Positions 31,612 through 39,529 of a DNA stretch of 64,000 nt are shown here, one piece after another. The stretch is taken from positions 1 to 64,000 of the forward strand of contig NZ_JBBPCO010000002.1 of assembly GCF_038070005.1 (NCBI RefSeq). Reading direction: 5' to 3'. Source of the DNA: Thermithiobacillus plumbiphilus. GTDB lineage: Bacteria > Pseudomonadota > Gammaproteobacteria > Acidithiobacillales > Thermithiobacillaceae. Made by a program: the position numbers and the translations under genes. Position 1 is the stretch's first letter. Each line of letters starts with the position of its first letter. The notes under the pieces are model-generated. The model saw only the letters and a list, made by a program, of their open reading frames with translations, was not told the origin of the DNA and ran no database searches.

Positions 31612-32911
31612 CCTTGCCGGGCCGCTGGGATTTGCCCTGCTGGGCATTTTGCCTGCTGCACTGGGCTGTACGAATCCTGTCTGCCGCGGCCTGGAGATCC
31701 TGGTCTTTCTCCTGCTGGTATTCTGGATCGGCTGGCACCGAAGCCAGGTCATCAAGCTGCAGCACTGGTTCGCCGCCCCGGATAACGTGCTGCCACCTGA
31801 AGCGAGCGGGCAATGGGAGGAGCTGTTCTCCATCGGTTATCGCTGGCGCAAGGGGGAGGAGCAGCAGCGTCACAGGCTGCGCCAGACTTTGGAGCAGCTC
31901 CAGCAAGCCATGGATGCCCTGCCGGATGCCCTGCTGCTGCTGGATGCGCGCGGCGAAATGCTCTGGGGCAACCGCAGCACGGCCACACTGCTCGGGCTGC
32001 AATGGCCCATGGATCGCGGGCAGTCCTTGGATCATCTGGTCCGCCATCCGCGTTTTCGGGCCTTCATTGAGCAGGGAGAGGCTGGTACCCTGCAGATTCC
32101 GTCTCCCGTGGCACCGCAGAAGACCCTGGAAGTCAGTCGCTTTCCGCTGCCCCAAGGCGATAGCCTCATGGCCTTTCGCGATGTCAGCCGGTTGCTGCAA
32201 CTGGAACAGATGCGGCGGGATTTCGTGGCCAATGTCTCCCATGAGCTGCGCAGCCCCATCACCGTGCTGAGCGGTTTCATCGAAACCCTTCAGGAGACTC
32301 CCGGCTGCAATGATGGTGAGGCGGCCTCCTATCTGGACCTGATGGCACAACAGACCACCCGCATGCAGTCCCTGGTGGCAAACCTTCTGATACTGGCAAG
32401 GCTGGAAAGCGAGGCATTGCCCCGCCATCATGAGCCTGTCCTCCTGTCGGGCCTGATCCGCCAGACCCTGGGTGCCCTTCAGGAACAGTCGCAGTCAAAG
32501 GCCCTGAGAATCGAACTTGAGCTCGATGATAGTCTCTATATCTGTGCCGAACTTGTGGATCTCACGAGTATCGTTCGTAATCTGATCGAAAACGCGATCA
32601 GCTATACGCCCGCCGGTGAGCGCATCAGGATTTCCTGGACGCGCAATCCCGAGGGGGCGCTGTTCATCGTCGAAGATAGCGGGTCAGGCATTGCGCCGGA
32701 GCACTTGCCCCGCTTGACTGAGCGGTTCTATCGGGTGGACGAGGGCAGAGCCCGGGGTAGTGGCGGCACCGGTCTTGGGCTTTCCATTGTCAAGCACGCC
32801 GCCGCCCGTTACGATGCGCGCTTACAAATCGAAAGCCAGCCAGGGCTTGGCAGTACATTTCGCGTACATTTTCCCAAGGCACATCTCTGTCGTGGCGAAG
32901 TGCCGGATTGA
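31595..32911 (+). CDS. phoR: Phosphate regulon sensor histidine kinase PhoR
   Basis: About 438 residues: two N-terminal hydrophobic segments, a PAS domain (about 95-190), HisKA with FVANVSHELRSPITVLSGF (phospho-His) and a HATPase domain with N-box NLIENAISYTP, DSGSGIAPEHLPRLTERFYR and GGTGLGLSIVK. This is the PhoR layout without a periplasmic sensor domain. The start is ATG 31595 or 31586, both overlapping phoB. Confidence 0.9.
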   Translation: MVLPASLAGPLGFALLGILPAALGCTNPVCRGLEILVFLLLVFWIGWHRSQVIKLQHWFAAPDNVLPPEASGQWEELFSIGYRWRKGEEQQRHRLRQTLEQLQQAMDALPDALLLLDARGEMLWGNRSTATLLGLQWPMDRGQSLDHLVRHPRFRAFIEQGEAGTLQIPSPVAPQKTLEVSRFPLPQGDSLMAFRDVSRLLQLEQMRRDFVANVSHELRSPITVLSGFIETLQETPGCNDGEAASYLDLMAQQTTRMQSLVANLLILARLESEALPRHHEPVLLSGLIRQTLGALQEQSQSKALRIELELDDSLYICAELVDLTSIVRNLIENAISYTPAGERIRISWTRNPEGALFIVEDSGSGIAPEHLPRLTERFYRVDEGRARGSGGTGLGLSIVKHAAARYDARLQIESQPGLGSTFRVHFPKAHLCRGEVPD

Positions 32912-32949
32912 GCGCATTGTCGGGCTGTTTCATTCTGCAAGAAGAGATC

Positions 32950-33066
32950 ATGAAAAACATTGTATTCGGGGTCTCGATTTTCGCATTCACATTGGAACTG
33001 TCTGGCTGTAGCAAGCAGGTAGACAGACCAGATCAATGGGGCTGGTTCGACGGCCATTTATCGTGA
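32950..33066 (+). CDS. Small lipoprotein of 38 residues
   Basis: A short gene after phoR: AAGAAGAGATC before the ATG, a basic start (MKN), hydrophobic core, and lipobox ELSGC with Cys at residue 20. The mature peptide is only 19 residues and ends WGWFDGHLS. It starts 38 bases after phoR. No family was recognised. It lies exactly at the core/island junction and its last codons overlap the end of the cytochrome b561 remnant. Confidence 0.5.
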   Translation: MKNIVFGVSIFAFTLELSGCSKQVDRPDQWGWFDGHLS

Positions 33067-33262
33067 CAGAGGGGGGTGCTGAGCATCAGCCAGCCGAGCA
33101 CGCCTAGTTGGTAATGCCATGCTGCAAGGCCATCACGCAGCGCGCTACCCTTGGGAAAAATCCTTTGAGCTCCATGGCGGCATACGCGGCAGCGATCAGC
33201 ATGGCCATCAGCCAGTGCAATCCCACAGACAGCGGTCCGTAACCGCGCTGCGTGGTGGAGCT
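33067..33262 (-). pseudogene. Cytochrome b561 N-terminal remnant, frameshifted and truncated
   Basis: Minus-strand translation reads GYGPLSVGLHWLMAMLIAAA and then MELKGFFP, a cytochrome b561 N terminus with the first haem-ligand His. One base is missing after GGATTTTTCCC; in the next frame it continues GSALRDGLAAWHYQLGVLGW, then homology stops. No start codon remains. In life the family passes electrons across the inner membrane. This is a decayed fragment marking the boundary between phoBR and the arsenic island. Confidence 0.75.
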
Positions 33263-33289
33263 TAGTTGCTCACGTCAGTCTTGATGCGG

Positions 33290-34654
33290 TCACGTTTTGG
33301 CGAGAAAATATTGCCTGGCGGACCAAGCCTGGGCAGCCACCTGCACCGGGTCCCACGGGCTGCTGAACGGTGGCGTATAGCTGAGGTCCAAGTCGTTGAG
33401 CTGCTCGACGCTCGCATTCTGGAAAAGCGCCGCGGCAACGATGTCGATCCGCTTGGAGATCTCCGCCTTTCGGTGTCCGAGGATCTGCGCGCCAAGCAGC
33501 CGGCCGGTCTGGCAATCGCCCGTCATGCGGATATGGAGCGTCACCGCGCCCGGGTAGTAAGCCTTGTGGTCGTTGGCTTGCGTTGGCACGGTCGATGGAT
33601 CAAAACCGCCGCCACGGGCTTCGTGATCCAGGAGGCCCGTTCGGGCGATCGCAAGGTCGAAAACCTTGAGACTCTGGCTGCCGAGCGCGCCAGCGAACTC
33701 CCGGTTGCCGCCGACCGCGTTCTCGCCCGCAATCCGGCCTTGCTTGTGTGCGATCGTACCCAGCGAGATATAAGCCGGCTTGTCGAGCAGGCGATGATAG
33801 GTCTCCCCACAGTCGCCGGCGGCGAGCACATCGGGCAGGCTTGTTTGCATCCGCCGCGTGACCGCGATGGCACCGCGTACCCCGAGTTCTGCGCCCGCTC
33901 GGCCGGCCAGATCGCTGGCTGGCCGCGCACCGACCGCCAGGATCACCATATCCGCGGGGTGCTGGGTGCCCGCTGAGTCCGTCACCCACAAGCGCGAACT
34001 CGCGCTGTCCCCGGACCGTTGTTCGATCTGCGTGGCGCTGAGGCCGGTCAGGACACGCACTCCATGCCGCTGCAACGCGTCCTTGACCAAATCGCCAAGC
34101 GCTGGGTCGACCGTCGGAAGCACCGTTTCAGGGCGGCTGAGCAGGGTTACGGCAATACCGCGCTGGGTGAGCGCGTCGGCCATCTCGAGCCCGATGTAAC
34201 CGGCGCCGACGAGCACCGCGGTCCGCGGCTCCCGCTCCGTCAGGTGCTTGTGAACCGCGAAGCTGTCATTCATCGTGTGCAGCAGGAACACGCCGTCCAG
34301 CTCGCTTCCCGGCAGCTCGGGGCGCATCGGCGCCGCCCCCGTTGCCACGATCAGGCGATCATACCGGATCGTCTGCTCCGTTCCCGCGTGCTCGACCAAA
34401 ACCGCTTTCCCCCGCGCGTCGATCGACCGTGCCGTATGCCGGCGCAAGATTCGTATTCCGGGAAACTCGGTGCGATGAGCGAGTTGACGCCAATCAGGCG
34501 TTTCTCCGCTGAGATAATAAGGCAGTCCGCAGATGCTAAAGTTAGGATAGTCGTCCGCCAGCATGAGCGTTATTTCGACGCCCGGATTGAGTTCGTGGGC
34601 GCGCAGCGCCGCACTAATGCCGGCATCGCTGCCGCCAATTATCAGTAGGTGCAT
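33290..34654 (-). CDS. FAD-dependent pyridine nucleotide-disulfide oxidoreductase (CoA-disulfide reductase/NADH oxidase type)
   Basis: A 454-residue flavoprotein. FAD-binding GGSDAGISAA is at 7-16, a single redox Cys at 42 in SICGLPYYLSG is the mark of CoA-disulfide reductase/NADH oxidase enzymes, and NAD(P)H-binding VGAGYIGLE is near 150. The DVLAAGDCGE FAD site is near 280. A strong AGGAGG precedes the ATG. NADH-oxidase-like genes occur in ars operons of biomining bacteria, so it may be the displaced last gene of the ars operon at 48.5-53.8 kb. Its role in arsenic handling is unproven. Confidence 0.85.
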   Translation of the reverse strand: MHLLIIGGSDAGISAALRAHELNPGVEITLMLADDYPNFSICGLPYYLSGETPDWRQLAHRTEFPGIRILRRHTARSIDARGKAVLVEHAGTEQTIRYDRLIVATGAAPMRPELPGSELDGVFLLHTMNDSFAVHKHLTEREPRTAVLVGAGYIGLEMADALTQRGIAVTLLSRPETVLPTVDPALGDLVKDALQRHGVRVLTGLSATQIEQRSGDSASSRLWVTDSAGTQHPADMVILAVGARPASDLAGRAGAELGVRGAIAVTRRMQTSLPDVLAAGDCGETYHRLLDKPAYISLGTIAHKQGRIAGENAVGGNREFAGALGSQSLKVFDLAIARTGLLDHEARGGGFDPSTVPTQANDHKAYYPGAVTLHIRMTGDCQTGRLLGAQILGHRKAEISKRIDIVAAALFQNASVEQLNDLDLSYTPPFSSPWDPVQVAAQAWSARQYFLAKT

Positions 34655-34753
34655 GGTGCCTCCTCCAGCAGTGGCTTGGCCAATGAGATGCTCCTCTAGA
34701 TGAGCTTTGGATATGGGCGGTGACCATGAAAACGCAATTTTGTTAGATTGCAG

Positions 34754-35341
34754 TTAGCCTTTGGGGGGTTCCACTGGCTTTTGACTCAGTATCCATTCGG
34801 CCATGGCCTTGGTTTGCCCTTGTGTAAGCTGCGGATGGGCCGGCATGGGTATTCCTCCGGTTAGGTCATTCCAATTGCCTGCGCCGCCAACTTTGATTTT
34901 ATCGGCCAATTTATCCACTGCCGTGCTATCACCCTTGTAACGATATGCAACCCAGGCATAGGCAGGACCTACCATCTTCCGGTCTACCGCATGGCAGCTC
35001 ATGCAATCCGACTTTTGCATAATAGCCTGTCCGCTTTCAGCCGTAGACATACTGCTTTCTTTGTTTTTCCCGTCGGGAATGTCGATATTGCCTGGCCTTC
35101 CCGCAACGTTGATGCTTTCAGAATCTGCCGGCTTCGGCCCACTATCTACTGGGCCCGCAGCACCGCGTACATCTGCATTTGGTGACGCGTTAGTTTTACT
35201 TGCTTTCTCCGCTGGCGATATCGCTGGTGGAGGTGTATTCGCTTCATTTTCTTCCTGCTTTCCGCAACCTGCAGCCAAACTAAAACTGACTCCTAGCAAC
35301 ACGCAAGTCGCCAAATATTGAAAACTCGTCTTATTCTGCAT
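34754..35341 (-). CDS. Lipoprotein monohaem cytochrome c of the aio cluster
   Basis: A 195-residue class I cytochrome c. The signal has lipobox LAAGC with Cys 26, then a long Pro/Ala/Glu-rich linker (about 27-100). The haem site CMSCH is at 113-117 and the Met ligand in GGIPMPAHPQ is near 166. It closely resembles cytochrome c551/c552-type acceptors beside arsenite oxidases and probably takes electrons from AioAB. The start is ATG 35341 after AGAGGAAA. The linker and lipid anchor suggest a tethered, mobile carrier. Confidence 0.88.
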   Translation of the reverse strand: MQNKTSFQYLATCVLLGVSFSLAAGCGKQEENEANTPPPAISPAEKASKTNASPNADVRGAAGPVDSGPKPADSESINVAGRPGNIDIPDGKNKESSMSTAESGQAIMQKSDCMSCHAVDRKMVGPAYAWVAYRYKGDSTAVDKLADKIKVGGAGNWNDLTGGIPMPAHPQLTQGQTKAMAEWILSQKPVEPPKG

Positions 35342-35419
35342 GGCAGATTTCCTCTTATCACTAATCTCGGATTGGTATTTCATTTTGCCACATGACTTCT
35401 TTGAACAACCAAAGCTTTC

Positions 35420-35884
35420 TCAGCACTGTTCCCATGGCAGCCCCAAGAATCGCCAGCCTCCTAGCGTGCTACGGTGATTCTGCCCGTCCAAATCGCCTTC
35501 GAATCCCTCAGCGATATTGTAAACTTGTGTAAAACCCGCTTCACACAAAGCGAGCCCGGCTTCCATGGAGCGATGACCACTGCGGCAAATAAGCAAAACA
35601 GCAATATCTTGTCGCCCTTGTGCCCGGGAAAGCACATCAGCAACAAAGTTTGGATTGATTTCCCAATCCGGATCATCTCGCCACGCGATGTTTATCGCGC
35701 CCACCGAATGTCCTACGAAGAGAAATTCCACACAGGAACGCACATCTACTAGAATCGCTTTGGAATTTGCTTTCTGAAATTCCCAGGCCTCATGGGGAGT
35801 AAATGTATTCACTAGCTTATTCTCCATCTTCGCTGGCCTTTCCTGAACAGAACAGGGGCCCTCATACATCAAGGAGGTAGCCAT
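35420..35884 (-). CDS. Rhodanese domain protein, in frame with the shifted tatA
   Basis: About 154 residues with one rhodanese domain: LVDVRS near 45, GHSVGAINIAW near 58 and the catalytic loop LICRSGHRS with Cys 100. AGGAGG lies 5 bases before ATG 35884; a second start at the Met of MENKLVNTF (35827) also has AGGAAAGG upstream. The frame is open upstream into the TatA coding sequence, so removing one base from the A8 tract would produce a TatA-rhodanese fusion. Role in arsenite oxidation unknown; sulfur donation or thiol chemistry is possible. Confidence 0.82.
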   Translation of the reverse strand: MATSLMYEGPCSVQERPAKMENKLVNTFTPHEAWEFQKANSKAILVDVRSCVEFLFVGHSVGAINIAWRDDPDWEINPNFVADVLSRAQGRQDIAVLLICRSGHRSMEAGLALCEAGFTQVYNIAEGFEGDLDGQNHRSTLGGWRFLGLPWEQC

Positions 35885-36026
35885 TCCATCCTCCTGCACG
35901 GCTTTTCGAAATATATTGATGACACCGCTCAGGTGGCTTCCCTGATGGCGCAGTTTTTTTTGTACCGAAGAGCATAATCACGATCAGCAAGATAATCACC
36001 CCGTGTCCTATACTCAAAGCGACCAT
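35862..36026 (-). CDS. tatA: TatA-like translocase subunit, frameshifted at an A8 tract
   Basis: After GGGGAG, the ATG at 36026 opens a TatA N terminus: one membrane helix (GHGVIILLIVIMLFG) then the hinge FGTKK. Eight A (plus-strand T 35954-35961) throw the frame to TAPSG and a stop after 54 residues. With seven A the reading is KKLRHQGSHLSGVINIFRKA, a typical amphipathic helix, and the frame continues into the rhodanese gene, 201 residues in all. TatA forms the pore for folded proteins; the Rieske subunit AioB has a twin-arginine signal. It may be slippage-decoded, a pseudogene or a sequencing error. Confidence 0.7.
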   Translation of the reverse strand: MVALSIGHGVIILLIVIMLFGTKKTAPSGKPPERCHQYISKSRAGGWNGYLLDV

Positions 36027-36061
36027 AGCAACTCCCCAAATTTCACTCTCCCGATAACGGC

Positions 36062-36085
36062 GGCCCGCAAGGCTTTATACGGGCC
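36062..36085 (-). other. Inverted repeat between porin and tatA
   Basis: GGCCCG (36062-36067) and CGGGCC (36080-36085) with a 12-base loop, in the 80-base gap after the porin stop. There is no T-run, so it may stabilise the porin message or lower expression of the genes after it. Confidence 0.45.
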
Positions 36086-36105
36086 TAGCTCAAGCAGGCG
36101 TGAAC

Positions 36106-37413
36106 TCAAAATTCAGCCTGGAGTCGGCTAAATAGGGCAAGTTTGTTCCTGTTTACGCCCACGCCCTGATTAAATTCACCAGCTGCTCCCTGGAAATAAC
36201 CGCTGTCACTGTCCTTGACCTTGGCGTAGTCCGCACCGAAATTCAAAGCTAGCACCTTTGTGAATCGATACGTCCCCATGGCGAGCACGTCGGTGCCCAC
36301 TGTCCCGCTACGACCAGCAGCCTTGGAGCCGCCGAGCCAACCCGCGCCCAGATACCCGCTCAAATTACTGGTGATTGGGAAACTGTACTTGGCTTGCACT
36401 GTGGCCAGGCCGTAACCATTATTCGAGATGTTGACGGTATCCCCATCGAAGCCGGTGTCAGTGGGCCCTTGAACGGTGAGAATACCGGTATAGCCCCAAT
36501 ACCCATTGGTTTTGGCCAGTGCCATCACGGGCTGGAAGCCTGTCCCGTTGGATTTACCCGTTGCATAGGTGCCCATTAGTCCAAAATCGCCCGCTCCGGC
36601 GTGACCAGTCAACTCCAGCTTGGCTGCAAGACCGCTGGCATCATTATTAGTGCCCAAGAGGTCTTTGTCGGTCTTCGATCCTTGTAAAAATCCGTTCAAA
36701 AGGAGCCCCTCAGTAAGAGAAAAGCGGGCACCGACCCCATAATTTAATTGCGTTCGCCGGGGGTTGCTCTGGTCATCCGAAGCTGCTATCTGGGCCAGGC
36801 TCCCACCTACGTTCACTTGATTGTTGCCGCCCAGTGGCAGTACGTAATCTGCCGTGTAAAGGGAAAAGTCTCCCGGCACGCGGCTGGTTTCAGCACCTTG
36901 CGCGAGGTTCGCGGCTCCCAGACGCAAGTTACCGCTGCCGGCGGGCAGATACAGCAAACCCGCCAAAGGGTTGAAGTCCCAATCTGCCGAGTACTGGGTA
37001 TCCCCGAACTTGTCGCTGAGCGGAACCAGTCCGGCCTCACCAGTTATCCCATTCTTGAACTTGTAGGTCATTTCGGCATGGCGTACCCGAAGGGGATTGG
37101 AGGTAGTTATTATATTGTCCCGGGTATGCCCCAACTCGAATTGTAAATGGGTGCTGAAGTTTTCATCGAACTTCAGGTCGATGTTCTGACGGATTCGTAA
37201 GCGACTGGCCGCCGCATCCTCAAAGGTCCCATCCGGCGCCACATTACTATTCTGGACGTAGTAACTATTAATGCGGTATTGCCCGCCAAAGGCTGCTTCA
37301 ACTGCGGCCGCGTTCTGCGCCACGAGAGCTGTCGTTAACACCAAGGCAGCTGAAATAGACTGAGCCAGGATACCCCGACCTTGCACTGCAAGGTGTTTTG
37401 AAAGACAGATCAT
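36106..37413 (-). CDS. Outer-membrane porin of the aio cluster
   Basis: A 435-residue beta-barrel protein with a Sec signal (basic start, hydrophobic 15-32, likely cleavage after AQNAAA). It is rich in alternating beta strands and ends with the barrel-type terminal Phe (RLQAEF). It resembles general or putative porins of chemolithotrophs. A sigma54 promoter and an AioR-type palindrome lie upstream, so it is probably induced with arsenite oxidation. It may admit arsenite or release arsenate. AAGGGGA precedes the ATG. Confidence 0.8.
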   Translation of the reverse strand: MICLSKHLAVQGRGILAQSISAALVLTTALVAQNAAAVEAAFGGQYRINSYYVQNSNVAPDGTFEDAAASRLRIRQNIDLKFDENFSTHLQFELGHTRDNIITTSNPLRVRHAEMTYKFKNGITGEAGLVPLSDKFGDTQYSADWDFNPLAGLLYLPAGSGNLRLGAANLAQGAETSRVPGDFSLYTADYVLPLGGNNQVNVGGSLAQIAASDDQSNPRRTQLNYGVGARFSLTEGLLLNGFLQGSKTDKDLLGTNNDASGLAAKLELTGHAGAGDFGLMGTYATGKSNGTGFQPVMALAKTNGYWGYTGILTVQGPTDTGFDGDTVNISNNGYGLATVQAKYSFPITSNLSGYLGAGWLGGSKAAGRSGTVGTDVLAMGTYRFTKVLALNFGADYAKVKDSDSGYFQGAAGEFNQGVGVNRNKLALFSRLQAEF

Positions 37414-37483
37414 GTAAATCCCCTTTTAAGTAGTTGCCAATAGATGATCGCAGGTGCAGCAAAGCTGCCTGTAGCAAGTGCAA
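37414..37483 (-). other. Porin leader with 5'-end hairpin
   Basis: The predicted sigma54 transcript would start near 37473. Its first bases can fold as CAGGCAGC/GCTGCACCTG (37451-37471) around TTT with one bulge. The rest of the leader ends in the AAGGGGA ribosome site. Confidence 0.35.
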
Positions 37484-37499
37484 AGCAAGTCGCATGCCG
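37484..37499 (-). promoter_or_regulatory. Sigma54 promoter of the porin operon
   Basis: On the minus strand CGGCATGCGACTTGCT matches TGGCAC-N5-TTGCW: the -24 GG and the -12 GC have the exact spacing (GGCA, 6 bases, TTGC). It lies 71 bases before the porin ATG. The sigma54 activator gene aioR is in the same cluster. Confidence 0.78.
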
Positions 37500-37592
37500 T
37501 TTTAGCAAGCAAAGTAAAGTATTGCTTTTAAAGGGTAATCTGCCTTTTGCCGGCTAGTGCATGTTGCAAAACGGAAACATGGCTACCGCTCG

Positions 37593-37608
37593 GTTACCTT
37601 ATGGTAAC
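37593..37608. promoter_or_regulatory. Proposed AioR enhancer site upstream of the porin promoter
   Basis: The palindrome GTTACC-TTAT-GGTAAC. It lies about 120-136 bases upstream of the predicted start, a usual distance for sigma54 activators. The same arms with AATG between them occur upstream of aioB (43444-43459). A weaker GCTACC half-site is just beside it (37582-37587). Confidence 0.65.
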
Positions 37609-37621
37609 AAGACAGAACGGG

Positions 37622-38071
37622 TCATCGGTTCCAGCGCTCCCGCGCGGTCTGGTCATTTTTCTGGGCGCTGACCCAGCGGGGGCCTTGGGGGGTCTGTTCC
37701 CGCTTCCAGAAAGGTGCTTCGGTTTTGAGGTGGTCGATAATGAAGTCACAAGCGGCAAAGGCATCCCGGCGATGTTCGCTGATGGTGGCCACCAGAACAA
37801 TTTGCTCTCCAGCCAGCAACTCGCCTGTTCGGTGGATAACCAATACCTCCTGTAGGCTCCAGCGCTGATGTGCCGCTGCCTCGATGCCGTGCAATACTTT
37901 TTCCGTCATCCCTGGATAGTGTTCTAAGCGCATCGCGTGGACCTGAGCATTAGCACTAAAATCCCGCACCGTGCCTAGAAAGGCCACGATGGCTCCTGCA
38001 GCAGCGTTGTGCTGACGCAACGTTGAGATTTCTGCATCCAGATCGAAATTGGTTTGCTGAATCCGAATCAT
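37622..38071 (-). CDS. moaE: Molybdopterin synthase large subunit MoaE
   Basis: MoaE, with MoaD, puts two sulfurs on cyclic pyranopterin phosphate to make molybdopterin. The 149-residue protein has the family blocks AIVAFLGTVRD, LEHYPGM and HRTGELLAGE, and a C-terminal Lys-rich catalytic stretch (LKTEAPFWKRE). ATG 38071 follows GGAGG; the longer frame is rejected. It is the last gene of the leftward aio/Moco group before the porin promoter region. Confidence 0.94.
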   Translation of the reverse strand: MIRIQQTNFDLDAEISTLRQHNAAAGAIVAFLGTVRDFSANAQVHAMRLEHYPGMTEKVLHGIEAAAHQRWSLQEVLVIHRTGELLAGEQIVLVATISEHRRDAFAACDFIIDHLKTEAPFWKREQTPQGPRWVSAQKNDQTARERWNR

Positions 38072-38075
38072 GCCT

Positions 38076-38330
38076 TTAGCCTCCGGTGACTGGTGGAAAA
38101 AAGGCGATTTCGTCGCCAACGGCCACAGTGCCTTGTCCTGCCACCATGGCGTGATTTACGGCAACGCATACGACCGCGTCCGCACCGAAAACTTCTGTCC
38201 AGTTTCCGCCTCGGCCCCTCAGGTAGGCCAGGAGAGTTTCGACGGTATGGACATGTCTTGGTAATTGAATCTGTTCACTGTCTATCCCCAACTGCTCCCT
38301 GAATTGTGCAAAATACAAAATTTTGATCAT
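38076..38330 (-). CDS. moaD: Molybdopterin synthase sulfur-carrier subunit MoaD
   Basis: An 84-residue ubiquitin-like protein beginning MIKILYFAQFREQLG and ending in the required Gly-Gly (PPVTGG), which is adenylated by MoeB and thiocarboxylated. It lies directly between its partners moeB (1-base gap) and moaE. Confidence 0.94.
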   Translation of the reverse strand: MIKILYFAQFREQLGIDSEQIQLPRHVHTVETLLAYLRGRGGNWTEVFGADAVVCVAVNHAMVAGQGTVAVGDEIAFFPPVTGG

Positions 38331-38331
38331 G

Positions 38332-39090
38332 TCATTCTCCGCATACAGGACACGCTTGATCCTTTCTCATCCGGATCCGATGACTGCTGTTATTTAGAGC
38401 ATCGAACAGCAAAAGCTCCTCCTGAAGACGGGATGATAGCGCCAGGATCTGCTTGAGAGTCTCCAGGGCTTGCCAGCACCCCAAAAGCCCTGCCATCGGT
38501 CCTAAAATACCCCCCTCCACGCATCCCTGTGTGGCATCACGGTTGGGCAATCGTGCGACCAAGCATTGGTAACAAGCGTCGCCCGGCCGGAATACCGCCA
38601 ACTGTCCTGTAAAGCGCGACAGTGCACCGGATATGAGTGTTTTTTTCTGACGAGCACAAATGGCGTTGAGTAGGTAACGTGTCTGGAAGTTGTCACTGCC
38701 GTCCACGATCCAGTCGTAAGCCTCAATGACTGCACTGGCATTTTCGGGCGTCAGCCGCGGGTGCGTCATGATTTGCACCTCAGGATTGTTGTCCAGGATG
38801 CGGGCCTCGAGCCGCTGTACTTTCGAGTAGCCGATATCTAACTCACTGTAGATGACTTGACGCGGCAAATTGGTACGGTCCACCAGATCACTGTCGGCAA
38901 GGCCGAGCATACCGATGCCGGCCGCGCCCAGATAACTGGCCACGGGCACGCCCAGTCCACCGGCGCCCACTACCAGAACCTTGGCCGCCAACAGCCGGGC
39001 CTGCCCCGATTCCCCGACCTCCTCCAGCAGGATCTGCCGGGCATAGCGAACGAGTTGCGCATTACCCAAGGGAGTTGAGACTGTAACCAC
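38332..39090 (-). CDS. moeB: Molybdopterin-synthase adenylyltransferase MoeB (ThiF/HesA family)
   Basis: A 252-residue E1-like enzyme that adenylates the MoaD C terminus. The ATP-binding [15 protein letters not shown] is near 40, the D-L/N region [14 protein letters not shown] near 66, and two zinc CxxC pairs (CYQC near 173, CPVC near the end). The start is GTG after AGGAGG. The start overlaps the tail of the moaC remnant. ThiF has the same fold, but the moaD/moaE neighbours favour MoeB. Confidence 0.9.
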   Translation of the reverse strand: MVTVSTPLGNAQLVRYARQILLEEVGESGQARLLAAKVLVVGAGGLGVPVASYLGAAGIGMLGLADSDLVDRTNLPRQVIYSELDIGYSKVQRLEARILDNNPEVQIMTHPRLTPENASAVIEAYDWIVDGSDNFQTRYLLNAICARQKKTLISGALSRFTGQLAVFRPGDACYQCLVARLPNRDATQGCVEGGILGPMAGLLGCWQALETLKQILALSSRLQEELLLFDALNNSSHRIRMRKDQACPVCGE

Positions 39091-39295
39091 TTTTGCCTCC
39101 TCGTTTCTCCAGCAGATGCAGGTTGGCGATCACCATACCCCGGTCCACTGCCTTACACATGTCGTCATACACGGTAAGTGCGGCAGCGGATGCAGCTGTC
39201 AGGGCTTGCATTTCGACGCCGGTTTGACCAGCGACCCGACAAGTCGCAAAATTGCAGACTGCCCGTTGTCAACGGCAATCCAAACTTGCCTCCAA
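39062..39295 (-). pseudogene. moaC: MoaC C-terminal remnant
   Basis: Minus-strand reading gives [18 protein letters not shown], then [15 protein letters not shown] and [11 protein letters not shown], the C-terminal half of cyclic pyranopterin monophosphate synthase. An in-frame TGA (39269-39271) interrupts it and the N-terminal half is missing. At 39295 it is joined to an N-terminal moeA piece. MoaC activity must come from another locus. Its last 29 bases overlap the moeB start. Confidence 0.85.
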
Positions 39296-39444
39296 TCCAT
39301 CGCGCTGTTATCCATTGGCGGAACAGCCACGGGTGCCGTTTGCGGCAGAGCAAGCACTCTGTCACAAGCCTCATTCAAGGCCACGCAATCGATATCCCCA
39401 ATGGGTTGGGCATCGTCCAACAACACGGCAATGGCGGTATCCAC
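39295..39444 (-). pseudogene. moeA: MoeA N-terminal remnant
   Basis: About 50 residues match the start of molybdopterin molybdotransferase (AIAVLLDDAQP, EACDRVLA, VPPMDNSAMD). After NSAMD the expected GYAV is replaced and the frame runs into the moaC piece. MoeA normally has about 400 residues and inserts Mo into molybdopterin, so this is a deletion scar, not a working gene. A GTG at 39444 could start it; an in-frame TAG lies just upstream. Confidence 0.85.
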
Positions 39445-39529
39445 AGAAAGCTAAAGACATATTGCTACTGTCACAATGGGATGTCATATCCATCTATTCC
39501 GCTCGTGGCATGAAATTCGCATGGCCAAT

